Below are positions 41,747 through 50,279 of a stretch of DNA of 64,000 bases, one piece after another. The DNA lies in assembly GCF_014650675.1 (NCBI RefSeq), contig NZ_BMVK01000008.1:186001-250000 (forward strand), read 5' to 3'. The translations under genes and the position numbers were made by a program. A model generated the notes under the pieces. That model had not been told where the DNA came from. It ran no database searches and worked only from the letters and a program-made list of their open reading frames with translations. The first letter of the stretch is position 1. Every line of letters begins with the position of its first letter. Origin of the DNA: Streptomyces anulatus (lineage in GTDB: Bacteria > Actinomycetota > Actinomycetes > Streptomycetales > Streptomycetaceae).

Positions 41747-43722
41747 GCGGTCTCCTCCGGTACGGGGATGGCGGCCGGGTCCTCCTGGACCACGGCGAGC
41801 AGCGCGCCGACCTCGACCTGGTGGCCGGGGGCGGCGTGCAGGGCGGTGAGGAGGCCGGAGGCGGGGGCGAGGATGCGGTGCTCCATCTTCATCGCCTCCA
41901 GCCAGATCAGCGGCTGCCCGGCCTCGACGGGGACGCCGGCGGCCAGGCCCTCCGCGAGGCGGACGACGGTCCCGGGCATCGGGGCGAGCAGGGAGCCCGG
42001 TTCGGTGTGGGTGGCGGGGTCGGTGAAGCGGGGCAGGGCGGTGAACGTGTACGAGGCGGCGTCGGTGTCCACGAACACCCGGTCGCCGTCGGCCCTGACC
42101 GTGAAGTGCCGGGCGACACCGTCCAGTTCGAGGGTGACCCGGTCCGGTGTGACGGCGAGGACCCGGACGCCCGGGGCATCATGCGGTTCCGGGGCGCCGG
42201 TGCGCGGGGTGCGGTAGGCGACCTCGTGCTCGGCCCCGTCGGGTTCGCTCCGGTAGCGCTTGAGCTGCGGCCCCGAGGGCACGTTGCGCCAGGCCCCGAA
42301 GCGGGTGGGGGCGGGGCCGCCCGAGGTGGCGGTGACGGCTGCCGCCAGGGCCCCGGCGAGGGCGGCCCGGGCGGGGTCGCGGCCGGCCGCCGGGGCGGTC
42401 AGGGCCGCCAGGTGCCGGTCGTAGAACCCGGTGTCCAGGCGTGCCGCCGCGAAGTCCGGGTGGCGCAGCGACCGTACGAGCAGCTCGCGGTTGGTCACCG
42501 GGCCGTGGATCCGGGCCCGCTCCAGGGCGCGGGCCAGCAGCCGGACGGCCTCGGCGCGGGTCGGGGCGTGGGCGATCACCTTGGCGAGCATCGGGTCGTA
42601 GTGCACGCCGATGGTGTCGCCGCCGGTGTACCCGGTGTCCAGGCGCAGGCTCGGCACGTCCGGCAGGTCCAGTGCGAGGAGGGCTCCGGTCTGCGGCTGC
42701 CAGTCGCGGGCCGGGTCCTCGGCGTAGAGCCGGGCCTCGACCGCGTGGCCGGACGGCGACGGGGGCGTCGCCCCCAGCGGCCCGCCCTCCGCCACACGCA
42801 GTTGCAGGGCGACCAGGTCGAGCCCGAACACGGCTTCCGTGACGGGGTGTTCGACCTGGAGGCGGGTGTTCATCTCCAGGAAGTACGGCCGCCCGTCGGC
42901 GGAGACCAGGAACTCCACGGTCCCCGCGCCCCGGTAGCCGACCGCCCGCGCGGCGGCGGTCGCCGCGTCGCGCAGCCGGGTGCGCAGGGCGTCGTCCAGG
43001 CCGGGGGCGGGGGCCTCCTCGATGACCTTCTGGTGGCGGCGCTGGAGCGAGCAGTCCCGGGTGCCGAGCGCCCACACGGTGTCGTGCTCGTCGGCCATCA
43101 CCTGGACCTCGACGTGCCGTCCGCGTTCCACGTACGGCTCGGCGAAGACCTCGCCGTCCCCGAAGGCGGACGCCGCCTCGGCGGCGGCGGCCAGCAGTTC
43201 GCCGGGCAGCGCGCCGAGTTCGCGGACGATCCGCATCCCGCGTCCGCCGCCGCCCGCCGCCGCCTTCAGCAGCAGCGGCAGATCGTCCTCCGCGGCCGTC
43301 GCCGGGTCCACGGGGGCCAGCAACGGGACCCCCGCCCCGGCCATCAGCTCCTTGGCCCGGGTCTTGGACGCCATCAGCTCGATGGCCTTCACCGGCGGGC
43401 CCACCCACACCAGGCCCGCGTCCTGCACCGAGGCGGCGAAGGCGGCGTTCTCGGAGAGGAAGCCGTACCCGGGGTGCACGGCGTCCGCCCCGGCGGCCAG
43501 GGCGGCGGCCACGACGAGATCGCCGCGCAGATAGGTGTCGGCGGGGGCCGCCCCCGGCAGCCGTACGGCGAGGTCCGCCTCCCGTACGTGCAGGGCGCCG
43601 TCGTCCGCGTCGGAGTACACGGCGACCGTGGTGATGCCCAGGTCGCGGCAGGTGCGGAAGATCCGGCAGGCGATCTCGCCCCGGTTGGCGACGAGCAGGG
43701 TCTGGATCACGTCACTCCTCAT
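41743..43722 (-). CDS. Acyl-CoA carboxylase alpha subunit (biotin carboxylase plus BCCP)
   Basis: 659 aa, the length of MccA/AtuF-type subunits. Biotin carboxylase (about 1-450): LLVANRGEIACRIFRTCRDL, ATP-grasp glycine loop KAAAGGGGRGMRIV, EKPYVE-like EPYVERGRHVEVQVMAD, FLEMNTRLQVEHPVTE. C-terminal biotinyl domain with Lys612 in EAMKMEH. It carboxylates biotin for the partner beta subunit at 43768. Start ATG 43722 lies within the first of two 23-bp direct repeats; the stop overlaps the dehydrogenase start. Confidence 0.96.
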   Translation of the reverse strand: MRSDVIQTLLVANRGEIACRIFRTCRDLGITTVAVYSDADDGALHVREADLAVRLPGAAPADTYLRGDLVVAAALAAGADAVHPGYGFLSENAAFAASVQDAGLVWVGPPVKAIELMASKTRAKELMAGAGVPLLAPVDPATAAEDDLPLLLKAAAGGGGRGMRIVRELGALPGELLAAAAEAASAFGDGEVFAEPYVERGRHVEVQVMADEHDTVWALGTRDCSLQRRHQKVIEEAPAPGLDDALRTRLRDAATAAARAVGYRGAGTVEFLVSADGRPYFLEMNTRLQVEHPVTEAVFGLDLVALQLRVAEGGPLGATPPSPSGHAVEARLYAEDPARDWQPQTGALLALDLPDVPSLRLDTGYTGGDTIGVHYDPMLAKVIAHAPTRAEAVRLLARALERARIHGPVTNRELLVRSLRHPDFAAARLDTGFYDRHLAALTAPAAGRDPARAALAGALAAAVTATSGGPAPTRFGAWRNVPSGPQLKRYRSEPDGAEHEVAYRTPRTGAPEPHDAPGVRVLAVTPDRVTLELDGVARHFTVRADGDRVFVDTDAASYTFTALPRFTDPATHTEPGSLLAPMPGTVVRLAEGLAAGVPVEAGQPLIWLEAMKMEHRILAPASGLLTALHAAPGHQVEVGALLAVVQEDPAAIPVPEETA

Positions 43723-43777
43723 GGGCGGGTCACATCCGGCAGGTGTCTCGTGGGCCTCATGGGCGGGTCACATCCGG
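43717..43777. repeat. 23-bp direct repeat at the carboxylase beta/alpha junction
   Basis: CCTCATGGGCGGGTCACATC (first 20 of 23 bases) occurs at 43717-43739 and again at 43755-43777, a 38-bp period. Copy one holds the alpha-subunit start codon; copy two holds the beta-subunit stop codon. Without the duplication, stop and start would be about 7 bp apart; with it the gap is 45 bp. It looks like a recent tandem duplication. Confidence 0.9.
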
Positions 43778-45366
43778 AAGACGCCGAAGCCGCCGCGGGC
43801 GCCCTCGACCGGTGCGGTGTGGATCGCGGACAGGCACATGCCGAGGACGGTCCGGGTGTCGCGCGGGTCGATGACCCCGTCGTCGTACAGCCGCCCGGAC
43901 AGGAACGTCGGCAGCGACTCCGCCTCGATCTGCTGCTCCACCATCGCCCGCAGCCCGGCGTCGGCCTCGTCGTCGTACGGCTGCCCCTTGGCGGCGGCGG
44001 AGGCGCGGGCGACGATGGACAGGACCCCGGCGAGCTGCTGCGGGCCCATGACGGCGGACTTGCTGCTCGGCCAGGCGAAGAGGAAGCGCGGATCGTAGGC
44101 GCGGCCGCACATGCCGTAGTGGCCGGCCCCGTAGGACGCCCCCATCAGGACCGACAGATGCGGGACCTTCGAGTTGGCGACCGCGTTGATCATCATCGCG
44201 CCGTGCTTGATGATGCCGCCCTGCTCGTACTCCTTGCCGACCATGTAGCCGGTGGTGTTGTGGAGGAAGAGCAGCGGGATGTCGCGCTGGTTCGCCAACT
44301 GGATGAACTGGGCGGCCTTCTGCGACTCCTCGCTGAAGAGAACACCCTGCGCGTTGGCGAGGATCCCGACCGGATAGCCGTGCAGCCGCGCCCAGCCGGT
44401 GACCAGGCTCGTCCCGTACAGCGGCTTGAACGCGTCGAAGTCCGAGCCGTCGACCAGCCGGGCGATGACCTCGCGCGGGTCGAAGGGGGCTTTCAGGTCG
44501 CCCGGCACGATGCCGAGCAGCTCGTCCTCGTCGTACTTCGGCGGTTCGGCGGGACCCGGGTCGGCGTGCGCCTTGCGCCAGTTGAGGCGGGCTACGATGC
44601 GTCGGGCCTGGCGGATCGCGTCCTGTTCGTCGACGGCGAAGTGGTCGGCGAGCCCGGAGGTGCGGGCATGCATCTCGGCCCCGCCGAGGGACTCGTCGTC
44701 GCTCTCCTCGCCGGTCGCCATCTTCACCAGGGGAGGTCCGCCGAGGAAGACCTTGGACCGCTCCTTGATCATCACGGTGTGGTCGGACATGCCGGGGACG
44801 TACGCGCCTCCGGCGGTGGAGTTGCCGAACACGACGGCGACGGTGGGGATTCCGGCGGCGGAGAGCCGGGTGATGTCGCGGAAGAGGGCCCCGCCCGGGA
44901 TGAAGATCTCCTTCTGGGACGGCAGATCGGCCCCGCCCGACTCCACCAGACTGATGCAGGGCAGCCGGTTGGCGAAGGCGATCTCGTTGGCGCGCAGGGC
45001 CTTCTTCAGCGTCCACGGGTTCGACGCCCCACCGCGCACGGTCGGGTCGTTGGCGGTGATCAGGCACTCGACGCCCTCCACCACCCCGATCCCCGTGACG
45101 AGCGAGGCGCCGACCGCGTAGTCGCTGCCCCAGGCGGCCAGCGGCGACAGCTCCAGGAACGGGGTGTCGGGGTCGACGAGCAGCTCGATCCGCTCGCGGG
45201 CCGGGAGCTTGCCGCGCTTGCGGTGGCGGGCGACGTACTTCTCGCCGCCGCCCGCGAGCGCCTTGCCGTGCTCGGCCTCCAGCTCGGCGAGCCTGGCCAC
45301 CATGGTGGCCCGATGCGCCGCGTATTCGGGGCCGTTGGTGTCGAGCCCGGTGGGCAGGACGGTCAT
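43768..45366 (-). CDS. Acyl-CoA carboxylase beta subunit (carboxyltransferase, MCC/GCC type)
   Basis: 532 aa, the length of methylcrotonyl- and geranyl-CoA carboxylase beta chains. Carboxyltransferase motifs: RIELLVDPDTPFLELSPLAA, LITANDPTVRGGASNPWTLK, CISLVESGGADLPSQKEIFI, VFGNSTAGGAYVPGMSDHTV, LFLHNTTGYMVGKEYEQGGI, LMGASYGAGHYGMCGRAYDP, WPSSKSAVMGPQQLA. The pattern AGHYGMCGRAY with WPSS is typical for MccB/AtuC-like proteins rather than propionyl-CoA AccB. Pairs with the alpha subunit at 41743. ATG 45366 overlaps the AtuA-like stop. Confidence 0.95.
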   Translation of the reverse strand: MTVLPTGLDTNGPEYAAHRATMVARLAELEAEHGKALAGGGEKYVARHRKRGKLPARERIELLVDPDTPFLELSPLAAWGSDYAVGASLVTGIGVVEGVECLITANDPTVRGGASNPWTLKKALRANEIAFANRLPCISLVESGGADLPSQKEIFIPGGALFRDITRLSAAGIPTVAVVFGNSTAGGAYVPGMSDHTVMIKERSKVFLGGPPLVKMATGEESDDESLGGAEMHARTSGLADHFAVDEQDAIRQARRIVARLNWRKAHADPGPAEPPKYDEDELLGIVPGDLKAPFDPREVIARLVDGSDFDAFKPLYGTSLVTGWARLHGYPVGILANAQGVLFSEESQKAAQFIQLANQRDIPLLFLHNTTGYMVGKEYEQGGIIKHGAMMINAVANSKVPHLSVLMGASYGAGHYGMCGRAYDPRFLFAWPSSKSAVMGPQQLAGVLSIVARASAAAKGQPYDDEADAGLRAMVEQQIEAESLPTFLSGRLYDDGVIDPRDTRTVLGMCLSAIHTAPVEGARGGFGVFRM

Positions 45367-47099
45367 GCGGTCACCTCCGGGGCGGGGACGCCTTCCAGCA
45401 GCGGTACGGGGACGGGCAGCGACCGGGACCGCAGCCACTCCCCCAGCGCCTTGGCCTGCGGGTCGAACCGGGCCTGGGCGGCGACGCCCTCGCCCAGCAG
45501 GCCGTGCACGGTGAAGTTCAGGGCGCGGAGACGGGGCAGCACATGGCGGACGACGGTCAGTTCGGCCGTCTCCGGCAGGAGTTCCTTCAGCCGCTCGACG
45601 GTCAGCTCGTGCGCCAGCCACCGCCAGGCGTCGTCGTCGCGCACCCAGACGCCCACGTTGGCGTCGCCGCCCTTGTCGCCGCTGCGGGCGCCCGCGACCA
45701 GACCGAGGGGTACGCGCCGGGTGGGGGCGCCGGAGGGATACGGCTCGGGGAGCGGCGGCGCGTCGAGTTCTGCCAACTCCTGGGTGCGGGCGGGTGGTTC
45801 CTGGACCTCTCTCCGTCCGTCCGGCAGTACGGCGGTGTGCTCGACGTCCGCCGCCGGTACGGGCCTGGCCTCGAACACCCCGTAGGGCGCGCCCTTTCCG
45901 GGCGGGGCGGTGACATGGAAGCCCGGGTAGCTGCCGAGGGCCAGCTCCACGGCGGCCCCGGAGACCGCGCGGCCGACCGCGTCGGCCTCCCGGTCGCGGA
46001 CGACGAGCCGCAGCAGCGCACTGGCCCGCTCCTCGGTGGCGGCGTCGGCGTGGTCGGTCCGGGCCAGCTCCCAGCGCACCTCGGCCGGCGGGCGCCCGCC
46101 GGCCCGCTCCAGGGCGTCGGCGAACTGGTCCTTCACGAGGGCCGCCTTGGCCTCGATGTCCAGGCCGGTGAGGACGAAGACGACCTCGTTGCGCCAGCCG
46201 CCGAGCCGGGTGAGCCCGGCCTTGAGCGTGGGCGGCGGGGCCTCCCCGCGTACGCCGTCGATACGGACCCGGTCCGGGCCGTCCGGGGTCAGCGTCACGG
46301 TGTCGAGGCGGGCGGTGACGTCGGGGCCCGCGTACCGGGCTCCGCCGGTCTCGTAGAGGAGTTGGGCGGTGACGGTGCCGACGTCGACGACCCCGCCCGT
46401 ACCGTCGTGCTTGGTGATCACCGAGGAGCCGTCGGCGTGGATCTCGGCGAGCGGGAAGCCGGGGCGGCGGAGGAGGCGGGCGTCGTGCTCGCCGAAGAAC
46501 GCGTAGTTCCCGCCGGTCGCCTGCGTACCGCACTCCAGCACGTGCCCGGCGACGACGGCCCCCGCGAGCGCGTCCAGGTCGTCCGGGCCCCAGCCGAAGT
46601 GGGCGGCGGCGGGCCCGGTGACCAGGGCCGCGTCGGTGACCCGGCCGGTGACGACGACATCGGCCCCGGCCCGCAGACAGGCGGCGATCCCGGAGCCGCC
46701 GAGGTAGGCGTTGGCGGTGAGGAACCCGTCCGGGACGGGCAGGCCGTCGCCCTCGACGTGGGCGACGGTGACGGGCACACCGACTTTCTCCGCCAACTGC
46801 CGTACGGCGTCGGCGAGTCCGGCGGGGTTGAGGCCGCCCGCGTTGGCGACGATCTTCACCCCGCGCTCGTGGGCGAGGCCGAGCCCTTCCTCCAACTGGC
46901 GCAGGAAGGTGGTGGCGTAGCCCTTCTGCGGGTCCTTGAGGCGGCTCCGGCCGAGGATGAGCATGGTCAGCTCGGCGAGGTAGTCGCCGGTGAGGACGTC
47001 GAGGGGGCCGTCGGTGAGCATCTCGCGCAGCGCGTCGAAGCGGTCGCCGTAGAAGCCGGAGGCGTTGCCGATCCGGAGGGGCGCGGGGGCGGCGTTCAC
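45363..47099 (-). CDS. AtuA-like protein (DUF1446, acyclic terpene utilisation family)
   Basis: 578 aa from GTG 47099. Full-length member of the DUF1446/AtuA family: LRIGNASGFYGDRFDALREM, TGDYLAELTMLILGRSRLKD, KIVANAGGLNPAGLADAVRQ, TANAYLGGSGIAACLRAGAD, VVVTGRVTDAALVTGPAAA. The C-terminal part has LVAGARSGDKGGDANVGVWV. In Pseudomonas, atuA is required for citronellol/geraniol degradation but its reaction is not known to me. Its place next to an MCC/GCC-type carboxylase is the usual one. GTGA overlap with the preceding gene. Confidence 0.9.
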   Translation of the reverse strand: MNAAPAPLRIGNASGFYGDRFDALREMLTDGPLDVLTGDYLAELTMLILGRSRLKDPQKGYATTFLRQLEEGLGLAHERGVKIVANAGGLNPAGLADAVRQLAEKVGVPVTVAHVEGDGLPVPDGFLTANAYLGGSGIAACLRAGADVVVTGRVTDAALVTGPAAAHFGWGPDDLDALAGAVVAGHVLECGTQATGGNYAFFGEHDARLLRRPGFPLAEIHADGSSVITKHDGTGGVVDVGTVTAQLLYETGGARYAGPDVTARLDTVTLTPDGPDRVRIDGVRGEAPPPTLKAGLTRLGGWRNEVVFVLTGLDIEAKAALVKDQFADALERAGGRPPAEVRWELARTDHADAATEERASALLRLVVRDREADAVGRAVSGAAVELALGSYPGFHVTAPPGKGAPYGVFEARPVPAADVEHTAVLPDGRREVQEPPARTQELAELDAPPLPEPYPSGAPTRRVPLGLVAGARSGDKGGDANVGVWVRDDDAWRWLAHELTVERLKELLPETAELTVVRHVLPRLRALNFTVHGLLGEGVAAQARFDPQAKALGEWLRSRSLPVPVPLLEGVPAPEVTA

Positions 47100-47902
47100 C
47101 GGTGGCCGTCCGGCTCCGCGCGGGGCGTGCGGCCGGGTCCGGGAGGTCCGGCGAACGCCTGGGCGATGGAGAGCCACTGGTCGGCTCCGCGCCCCTCGGC
47201 GGTGACCGCGAGGTCGGACCGGTGGGCGCGCTGGGTGACCAGGAGGCAGAAGTCGAGGAGCGGGCCGGTGATCCGCTGGGCGGCGTCCTCCGGTCCGTAC
47301 GCGATCATCTCGCCGTCCGGGGTGTGGAGTTCGACGCGGAACTCCTCCTCGGGCGCGGTGATCCCGCGTACCGCGTAGGCGTAGTTCCGGGCCCGGACGC
47401 CGATCCGCGCCACGTGCCGGAGCCGGGCGGTGGGGGTCCGGGTCACCCCGAGGGCGTCGGCGATGTCCTGGCCGTGCGCCCAGGTCTCCATGAGCCGGGC
47501 GGTCGCCATGGACGCGATGCTCATCGGGGGCCCGTACCAGGGGATCCGGGTGCCGGCCGGGGCGTCCCTCAGCACCTTGTCGAGCCGCTGCCAGCCCTCC
47601 CGCCACCGGGCGAGCAGGGCATCCGGGGCATGGGCGGCGACCAGGGCGTCGGCCGCCTCGTCGACGAAGGTCTCGGGCGCGGCGAGGGCCCTGACCACCT
47701 CGTCCCCGAAGCGGTCCGGCTCGGTGGCGGCCAGCAGCGCGACCTCGTCGGTCCAGCTGAGGTGGGCGATCTGGTGGGCGACGGTCCAGCGCGCGGCGGG
47801 CGTCGGGCCGCGCCAGGCTCCGGCATCCAACACCCCCACCAGGGCATCGAGTTCGTCGCTCTCTTCGCGCAGATCGTCGATCACGGCTACGACAGCGGAC
47901 AC
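47096..47902 (-). CDS. TIGR03084-type DinB/maleylpyruvate-isomerase-fold protein
   Basis: 268 aa from GTG 47902 with RBS GGGGAG. N-terminal DinB-fold helix with RWTVAHQIAHLSWTDEVALL, LMETWAHGQDIADALGVTRT supplying metal-binding histidines, then a C-terminal SCP2-like domain. The family (TIGR03084) occurs mostly in actinomycetes next to acyl-CoA carboxylase/AtuA operons, and mycothiol is the presumed partner; the function is unresolved. First gene of the operon that runs to 37506, so its promoter lies in 47903-48032. Confidence 0.85.
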   Translation of the reverse strand: MSAVVAVIDDLREESDELDALVGVLDAGAWRGPTPAARWTVAHQIAHLSWTDEVALLAATEPDRFGDEVVRALAAPETFVDEAADALVAAHAPDALLARWREGWQRLDKVLRDAPAGTRIPWYGPPMSIASMATARLMETWAHGQDIADALGVTRTPTARLRHVARIGVRARNYAYAVRGITAPEEEFRVELHTPDGEMIAYGPEDAAQRITGPLLDFCLLVTQRAHRSDLAVTAEGRGADQWLSIAQAFAGPPGPGRTPRAEPDGHR

Positions 47903-48032
47903 GTGCGCTCCCCTCGGGACCGGGTGTGGTGTCCAGGAGCATGGCAGCGCGCCAGGAAACAATCAAGCACGCTTGCATGATTTTCTGCTCGGGTGGTGCG
48001 GGGGGACGCGCAGCGCGTCCCCCCGCCGCCCG

Positions 48033-48614
48033 TCACTCGCCGCCCATGGCCGCCTTCGCCATCTGTTCGGTGGTGCTGGCCCCGTCGAGCGCCTCGCGCA
48101 CGATGTCCGCGTGGCCGCTGTGGTGGGCGATCTCGCGGAACACGTGCAGCAGGACGTGCCGTACGGTCCAGACGAGGGGCTGCGGCGGTGACCAGGGGTA
48201 GCGCGGCAGCGTGACCGCCCGGTCGAGATCGGGCTCCTCGCGGACCGCGCGGTCGAAGGCGTCGGCCGCGGCGTGGAACGCGTCCAGGTGGCCGGCGAGG
48301 GTCTCGTCCTCGGTCATCCGGTTGCCGTCCGGGTCGAGGTCGGCCCAGCCGACCTCGGGGGCGGCGGTGCCGTCGATCACGGACAGCCAGCTCAGCTGGG
48401 TCGCCGCGAGGTGCTTCACGAGTCCGCCGAGGGTCAGCTCGCTGACCGTCGACCGGGCGCGGGCCTGCTCGTCGGTGAGTCCGGCGACCGTGTAGAGGAA
48501 GTTGGTGCGCTGGTCGACGACCATGGCCAGCAGGTCGTGGCGTTCACCCGCCCGCGGGTGACTCCCGGTCGGCTCGGCGGGTCCGGCGGGTCCGGTCGGT
48601 TCGGTGTGCTCCAT
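48033..48614 (-). CDS. DinB-superfamily protein (DUF664)
   Basis: 193 aa from ATG 48614. The N-terminus is Pro/Thr/Gly-rich (EPTGPAGPAEPTGS). The core is ERHDLLAMVVDQRTNFLYTV, GLVKHLAATQLSWLSVIDG, VLLHVFREIAHHSGHADIVR, REALDG: three histidines for a metal, same pattern as the gene at 28784 (KHxAxxx and HxGHADI). Probably a thiol-dependent transferase. It is a separate unit from the catabolic operon and divergent from the NUDIX gene. Confidence 0.88.
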   Translation of the reverse strand: MEHTEPTGPAGPAEPTGSHPRAGERHDLLAMVVDQRTNFLYTVAGLTDEQARARSTVSELTLGGLVKHLAATQLSWLSVIDGTAAPEVGWADLDPDGNRMTEDETLAGHLDAFHAAADAFDRAVREEPDLDRAVTLPRYPWSPPQPLVWTVRHVLLHVFREIAHHSGHADIVREALDGASTTEQMAKAAMGGE

Positions 48615-48736
48615 GGCTGGGTCTCCTGGTGGGCGGGCGCGGGGCGGAAGTCGATCCGGCGACTGTAAGGTCCGGCCCCGCCCGGACGAGGGCATTCCGG
48701 CAGCCGTCGGCCGTGGCGCGCTGTTAGCCTCCGTCG

Positions 48737-49450
48737 ATGACTGCCGAACCCCACGCGGTGACCGTCCGGTTCGACGCCGACAGGCTGGTCCTGGAGCCCC
48801 GGTACGACGACGAGGGCCCGCACTACGTCTTCCCCGACGGGCACGGCGGTGATCCCGGTGCGCCGCGCGCCGCGCTGACCCTGGCGGAGGCGGTGCACGC
48901 GCGCATCCGGCCCGCCGGGACGGCGGAGCGAATCCTGCGCGCCTGGGCGGAAGGAACACCCCCGCGGGGCCCGGCGGGCCTGGAGGATCCTGCGGCCGTG
49001 CCGCCGGTACGGGTGCGGGCCGGGGCGATCGTCATCCGTGACGGGGCCATGCTGCTGATCCGCTTCGAGGAGGACGGCGCGCCCTACTACGAGATCCCGG
49101 GCGGCGGGGTCGAGGCGGGCGAGACCCCCGAGGCGGCCGTCGTGCGCGAGCTCGACGAGGAGACCGGCCTGGCGGGGACCGTCGGGCCCGAAGTGGCGCG
49201 CGTCTGGAAGGGCGGACGCCGCGAGCACTACTTCACCGTGTCCGCGACGGGCGAGATCGGCCCGCCGGAGACGCTGGACAACTACGGCGGCGCCCCGGTC
49301 TGGATACCGGTGGAGCGCCTGCCCGTCACCCCGCTGTGGCCCCGGCGGCTGTCCTGGCGCATCGAGCACTGGCACCGGACGGGGTGGCCGGAGCGCCCGG
49401 CCGAGCTGGCCGACTCCATCACCGAGCTGGGCAGGCCGTGCAGTTGGTGA
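48737..49450 (+). CDS. NUDIX hydrolase
   Basis: 237 aa from ATG 48737. Complete Nudix box GGGVEAGETPEAAVVRELDE then ETGL (G-x5-E-x7-R-E-U-x-E-E-x-G-U) around residues 123-145, so it can bind Mg and cleave a nucleoside-diphosphate-linked substrate. The N-terminal 85 residues are an extra domain (VTVRFDADRLVLEPRYDDEG, ALTLAEAVHARIRP) and the C-terminus has an unusual GGAPVWIPVERLPVTPLWPR. Substrate unknown. Confidence 0.92.
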   Translation: MTAEPHAVTVRFDADRLVLEPRYDDEGPHYVFPDGHGGDPGAPRAALTLAEAVHARIRPAGTAERILRAWAEGTPPRGPAGLEDPAAVPPVRVRAGAIVIRDGAMLLIRFEEDGAPYYEIPGGGVEAGETPEAAVVRELDEETGLAGTVGPEVARVWKGGRREHYFTVSATGEIGPPETLDNYGGAPVWIPVERLPVTPLWPRRLSWRIEHWHRTGWPERPAELADSITELGRPCSW

Positions 49451-49526
49451 GGCGCTCCCGTGCCGAGCCGGGCCCGCGGTGCGGTCGATGAGGCGCTCGC
49501 GCTGAGCCCGCCCGGCGCGCGGGCCG

Positions 49527-50171
49527 CTACCGGGAGACGCCGGACGGTCCGGCCGCGTCCAGCGCCGGGGCGAGGAAGGCGAAGGCCCGGTCGGTGAGTG
49601 CGGCGGGGTCCTCGGCCCCGTCACTGTCGCTCCAGCGCCGCAGCACGGTGTCGAACGCGGCGAGCGCGGCCCCGGCGGCGAGGCGCGGGGAGAGGTCCCC
49701 CTCCGGGTCGAGCCCGAGCCGGTGGGCCGTCTCCACGGCGAGGTCGTCGCGCCACTGGGCCTGGTGCTCCAGGAAGCGGGCGCGCAGGGCGGGCGTGCGC
49801 AGGATCAGCTGGACGACCCGGAGGGCCCGGCCGGAGTGCTCGACGCCGTCGGCGCAGGCCGCCATCGCGACCCAGACGGCGTGGCGCAGCGCCTCGGAGG
49901 GGGGTTCGGCCGCGGGGCGGGCGGCCAGTTCGGCGCGCATGCCCGCCCCCATGCCGGCCAGGAACTGGACCACCACGTCCTCCTTGGACGCGAAGTACCG
50001 GAAGAAGGTCCGCTTGGACACTCCGGCGGCGGCCGCGATCGCGTCGACCGTGACGGCGTCGAACCCTTCCCGTGCCATCAGCTGGAGCGCCGCTTCGGTC
50101 AGTTCGTCCGTGACGAGCTGACGTTTGCGCTGGGCCATGGTCACTGCGGGGCGGGTACTCACGCCCACCAT
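49527..50171 (-). CDS. TetR-family transcriptional regulator
   Basis: 214 aa from ATG 50171 (MVGVSTRPAVTMAQRKRQLV; the internal ATG 12 codons on is possible). HTH: TDELTEAALQLMAREGFDAV, TVDAIAAAAGVSKRTFFRYF, ASKEDVVVQFLAGM. The C-terminal helices bind an unknown ligand. Divergent from an SDR gene, with three 18-bp direct repeats in the 108-bp gap that include the promoter region; these are the likely operators. Confidence 0.9.
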   Translation of the reverse strand: MVGVSTRPAVTMAQRKRQLVTDELTEAALQLMAREGFDAVTVDAIAAAAGVSKRTFFRYFASKEDVVVQFLAGMGAGMRAELAARPAAEPPSEALRHAVWVAMAACADGVEHSGRALRVVQLILRTPALRARFLEHQAQWRDDLAVETAHRLGLDPEGDLSPRLAAGAALAAFDTVLRRWSDSDGAEDPAALTDRAFAFLAPALDAAGPSGVSR

Positions 50172-50194
50172 CGTAGCGCCATGCCATCTTTGGC

Positions 50195-50262
50195 ACTCGG
50201 TATCCCCATGACACCAAGCACCTCCTTGACACCGAGTACCTTCTTGACACCGAGTGACACTC
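50195..50262. promoter_or_regulatory. Three 18-bp direct repeats between tetR and SDR genes
   Basis: TGACACCAAG starts at 50209, TGACACCGAG at 50227 and TGACACCGAG at 50245, exactly 18 bp apart, with flanking similarity (CACCTCCT, TACCTTCT). An inverted copy, ACTCGGTA, lies at 50195-50202, pairing with TACCGAGT-like text. They sit in the divergent promoter region of the TetR regulator and the dehydrogenase. Confidence 0.75.
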
Positions 50263-50279
50263 ACGACAACGTGTGCCGC

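Noticed and set aside
41821..45885. A 1354-codon frame on the plus strand opposite the carboxylase operon
   Set aside because: It mirrors genuine minus-strand genes with all carboxylase motifs; its product is Gly/Arg/Val low-complexity text without domains. Stop-free antisense frames are expected when third positions are nearly all G/C.
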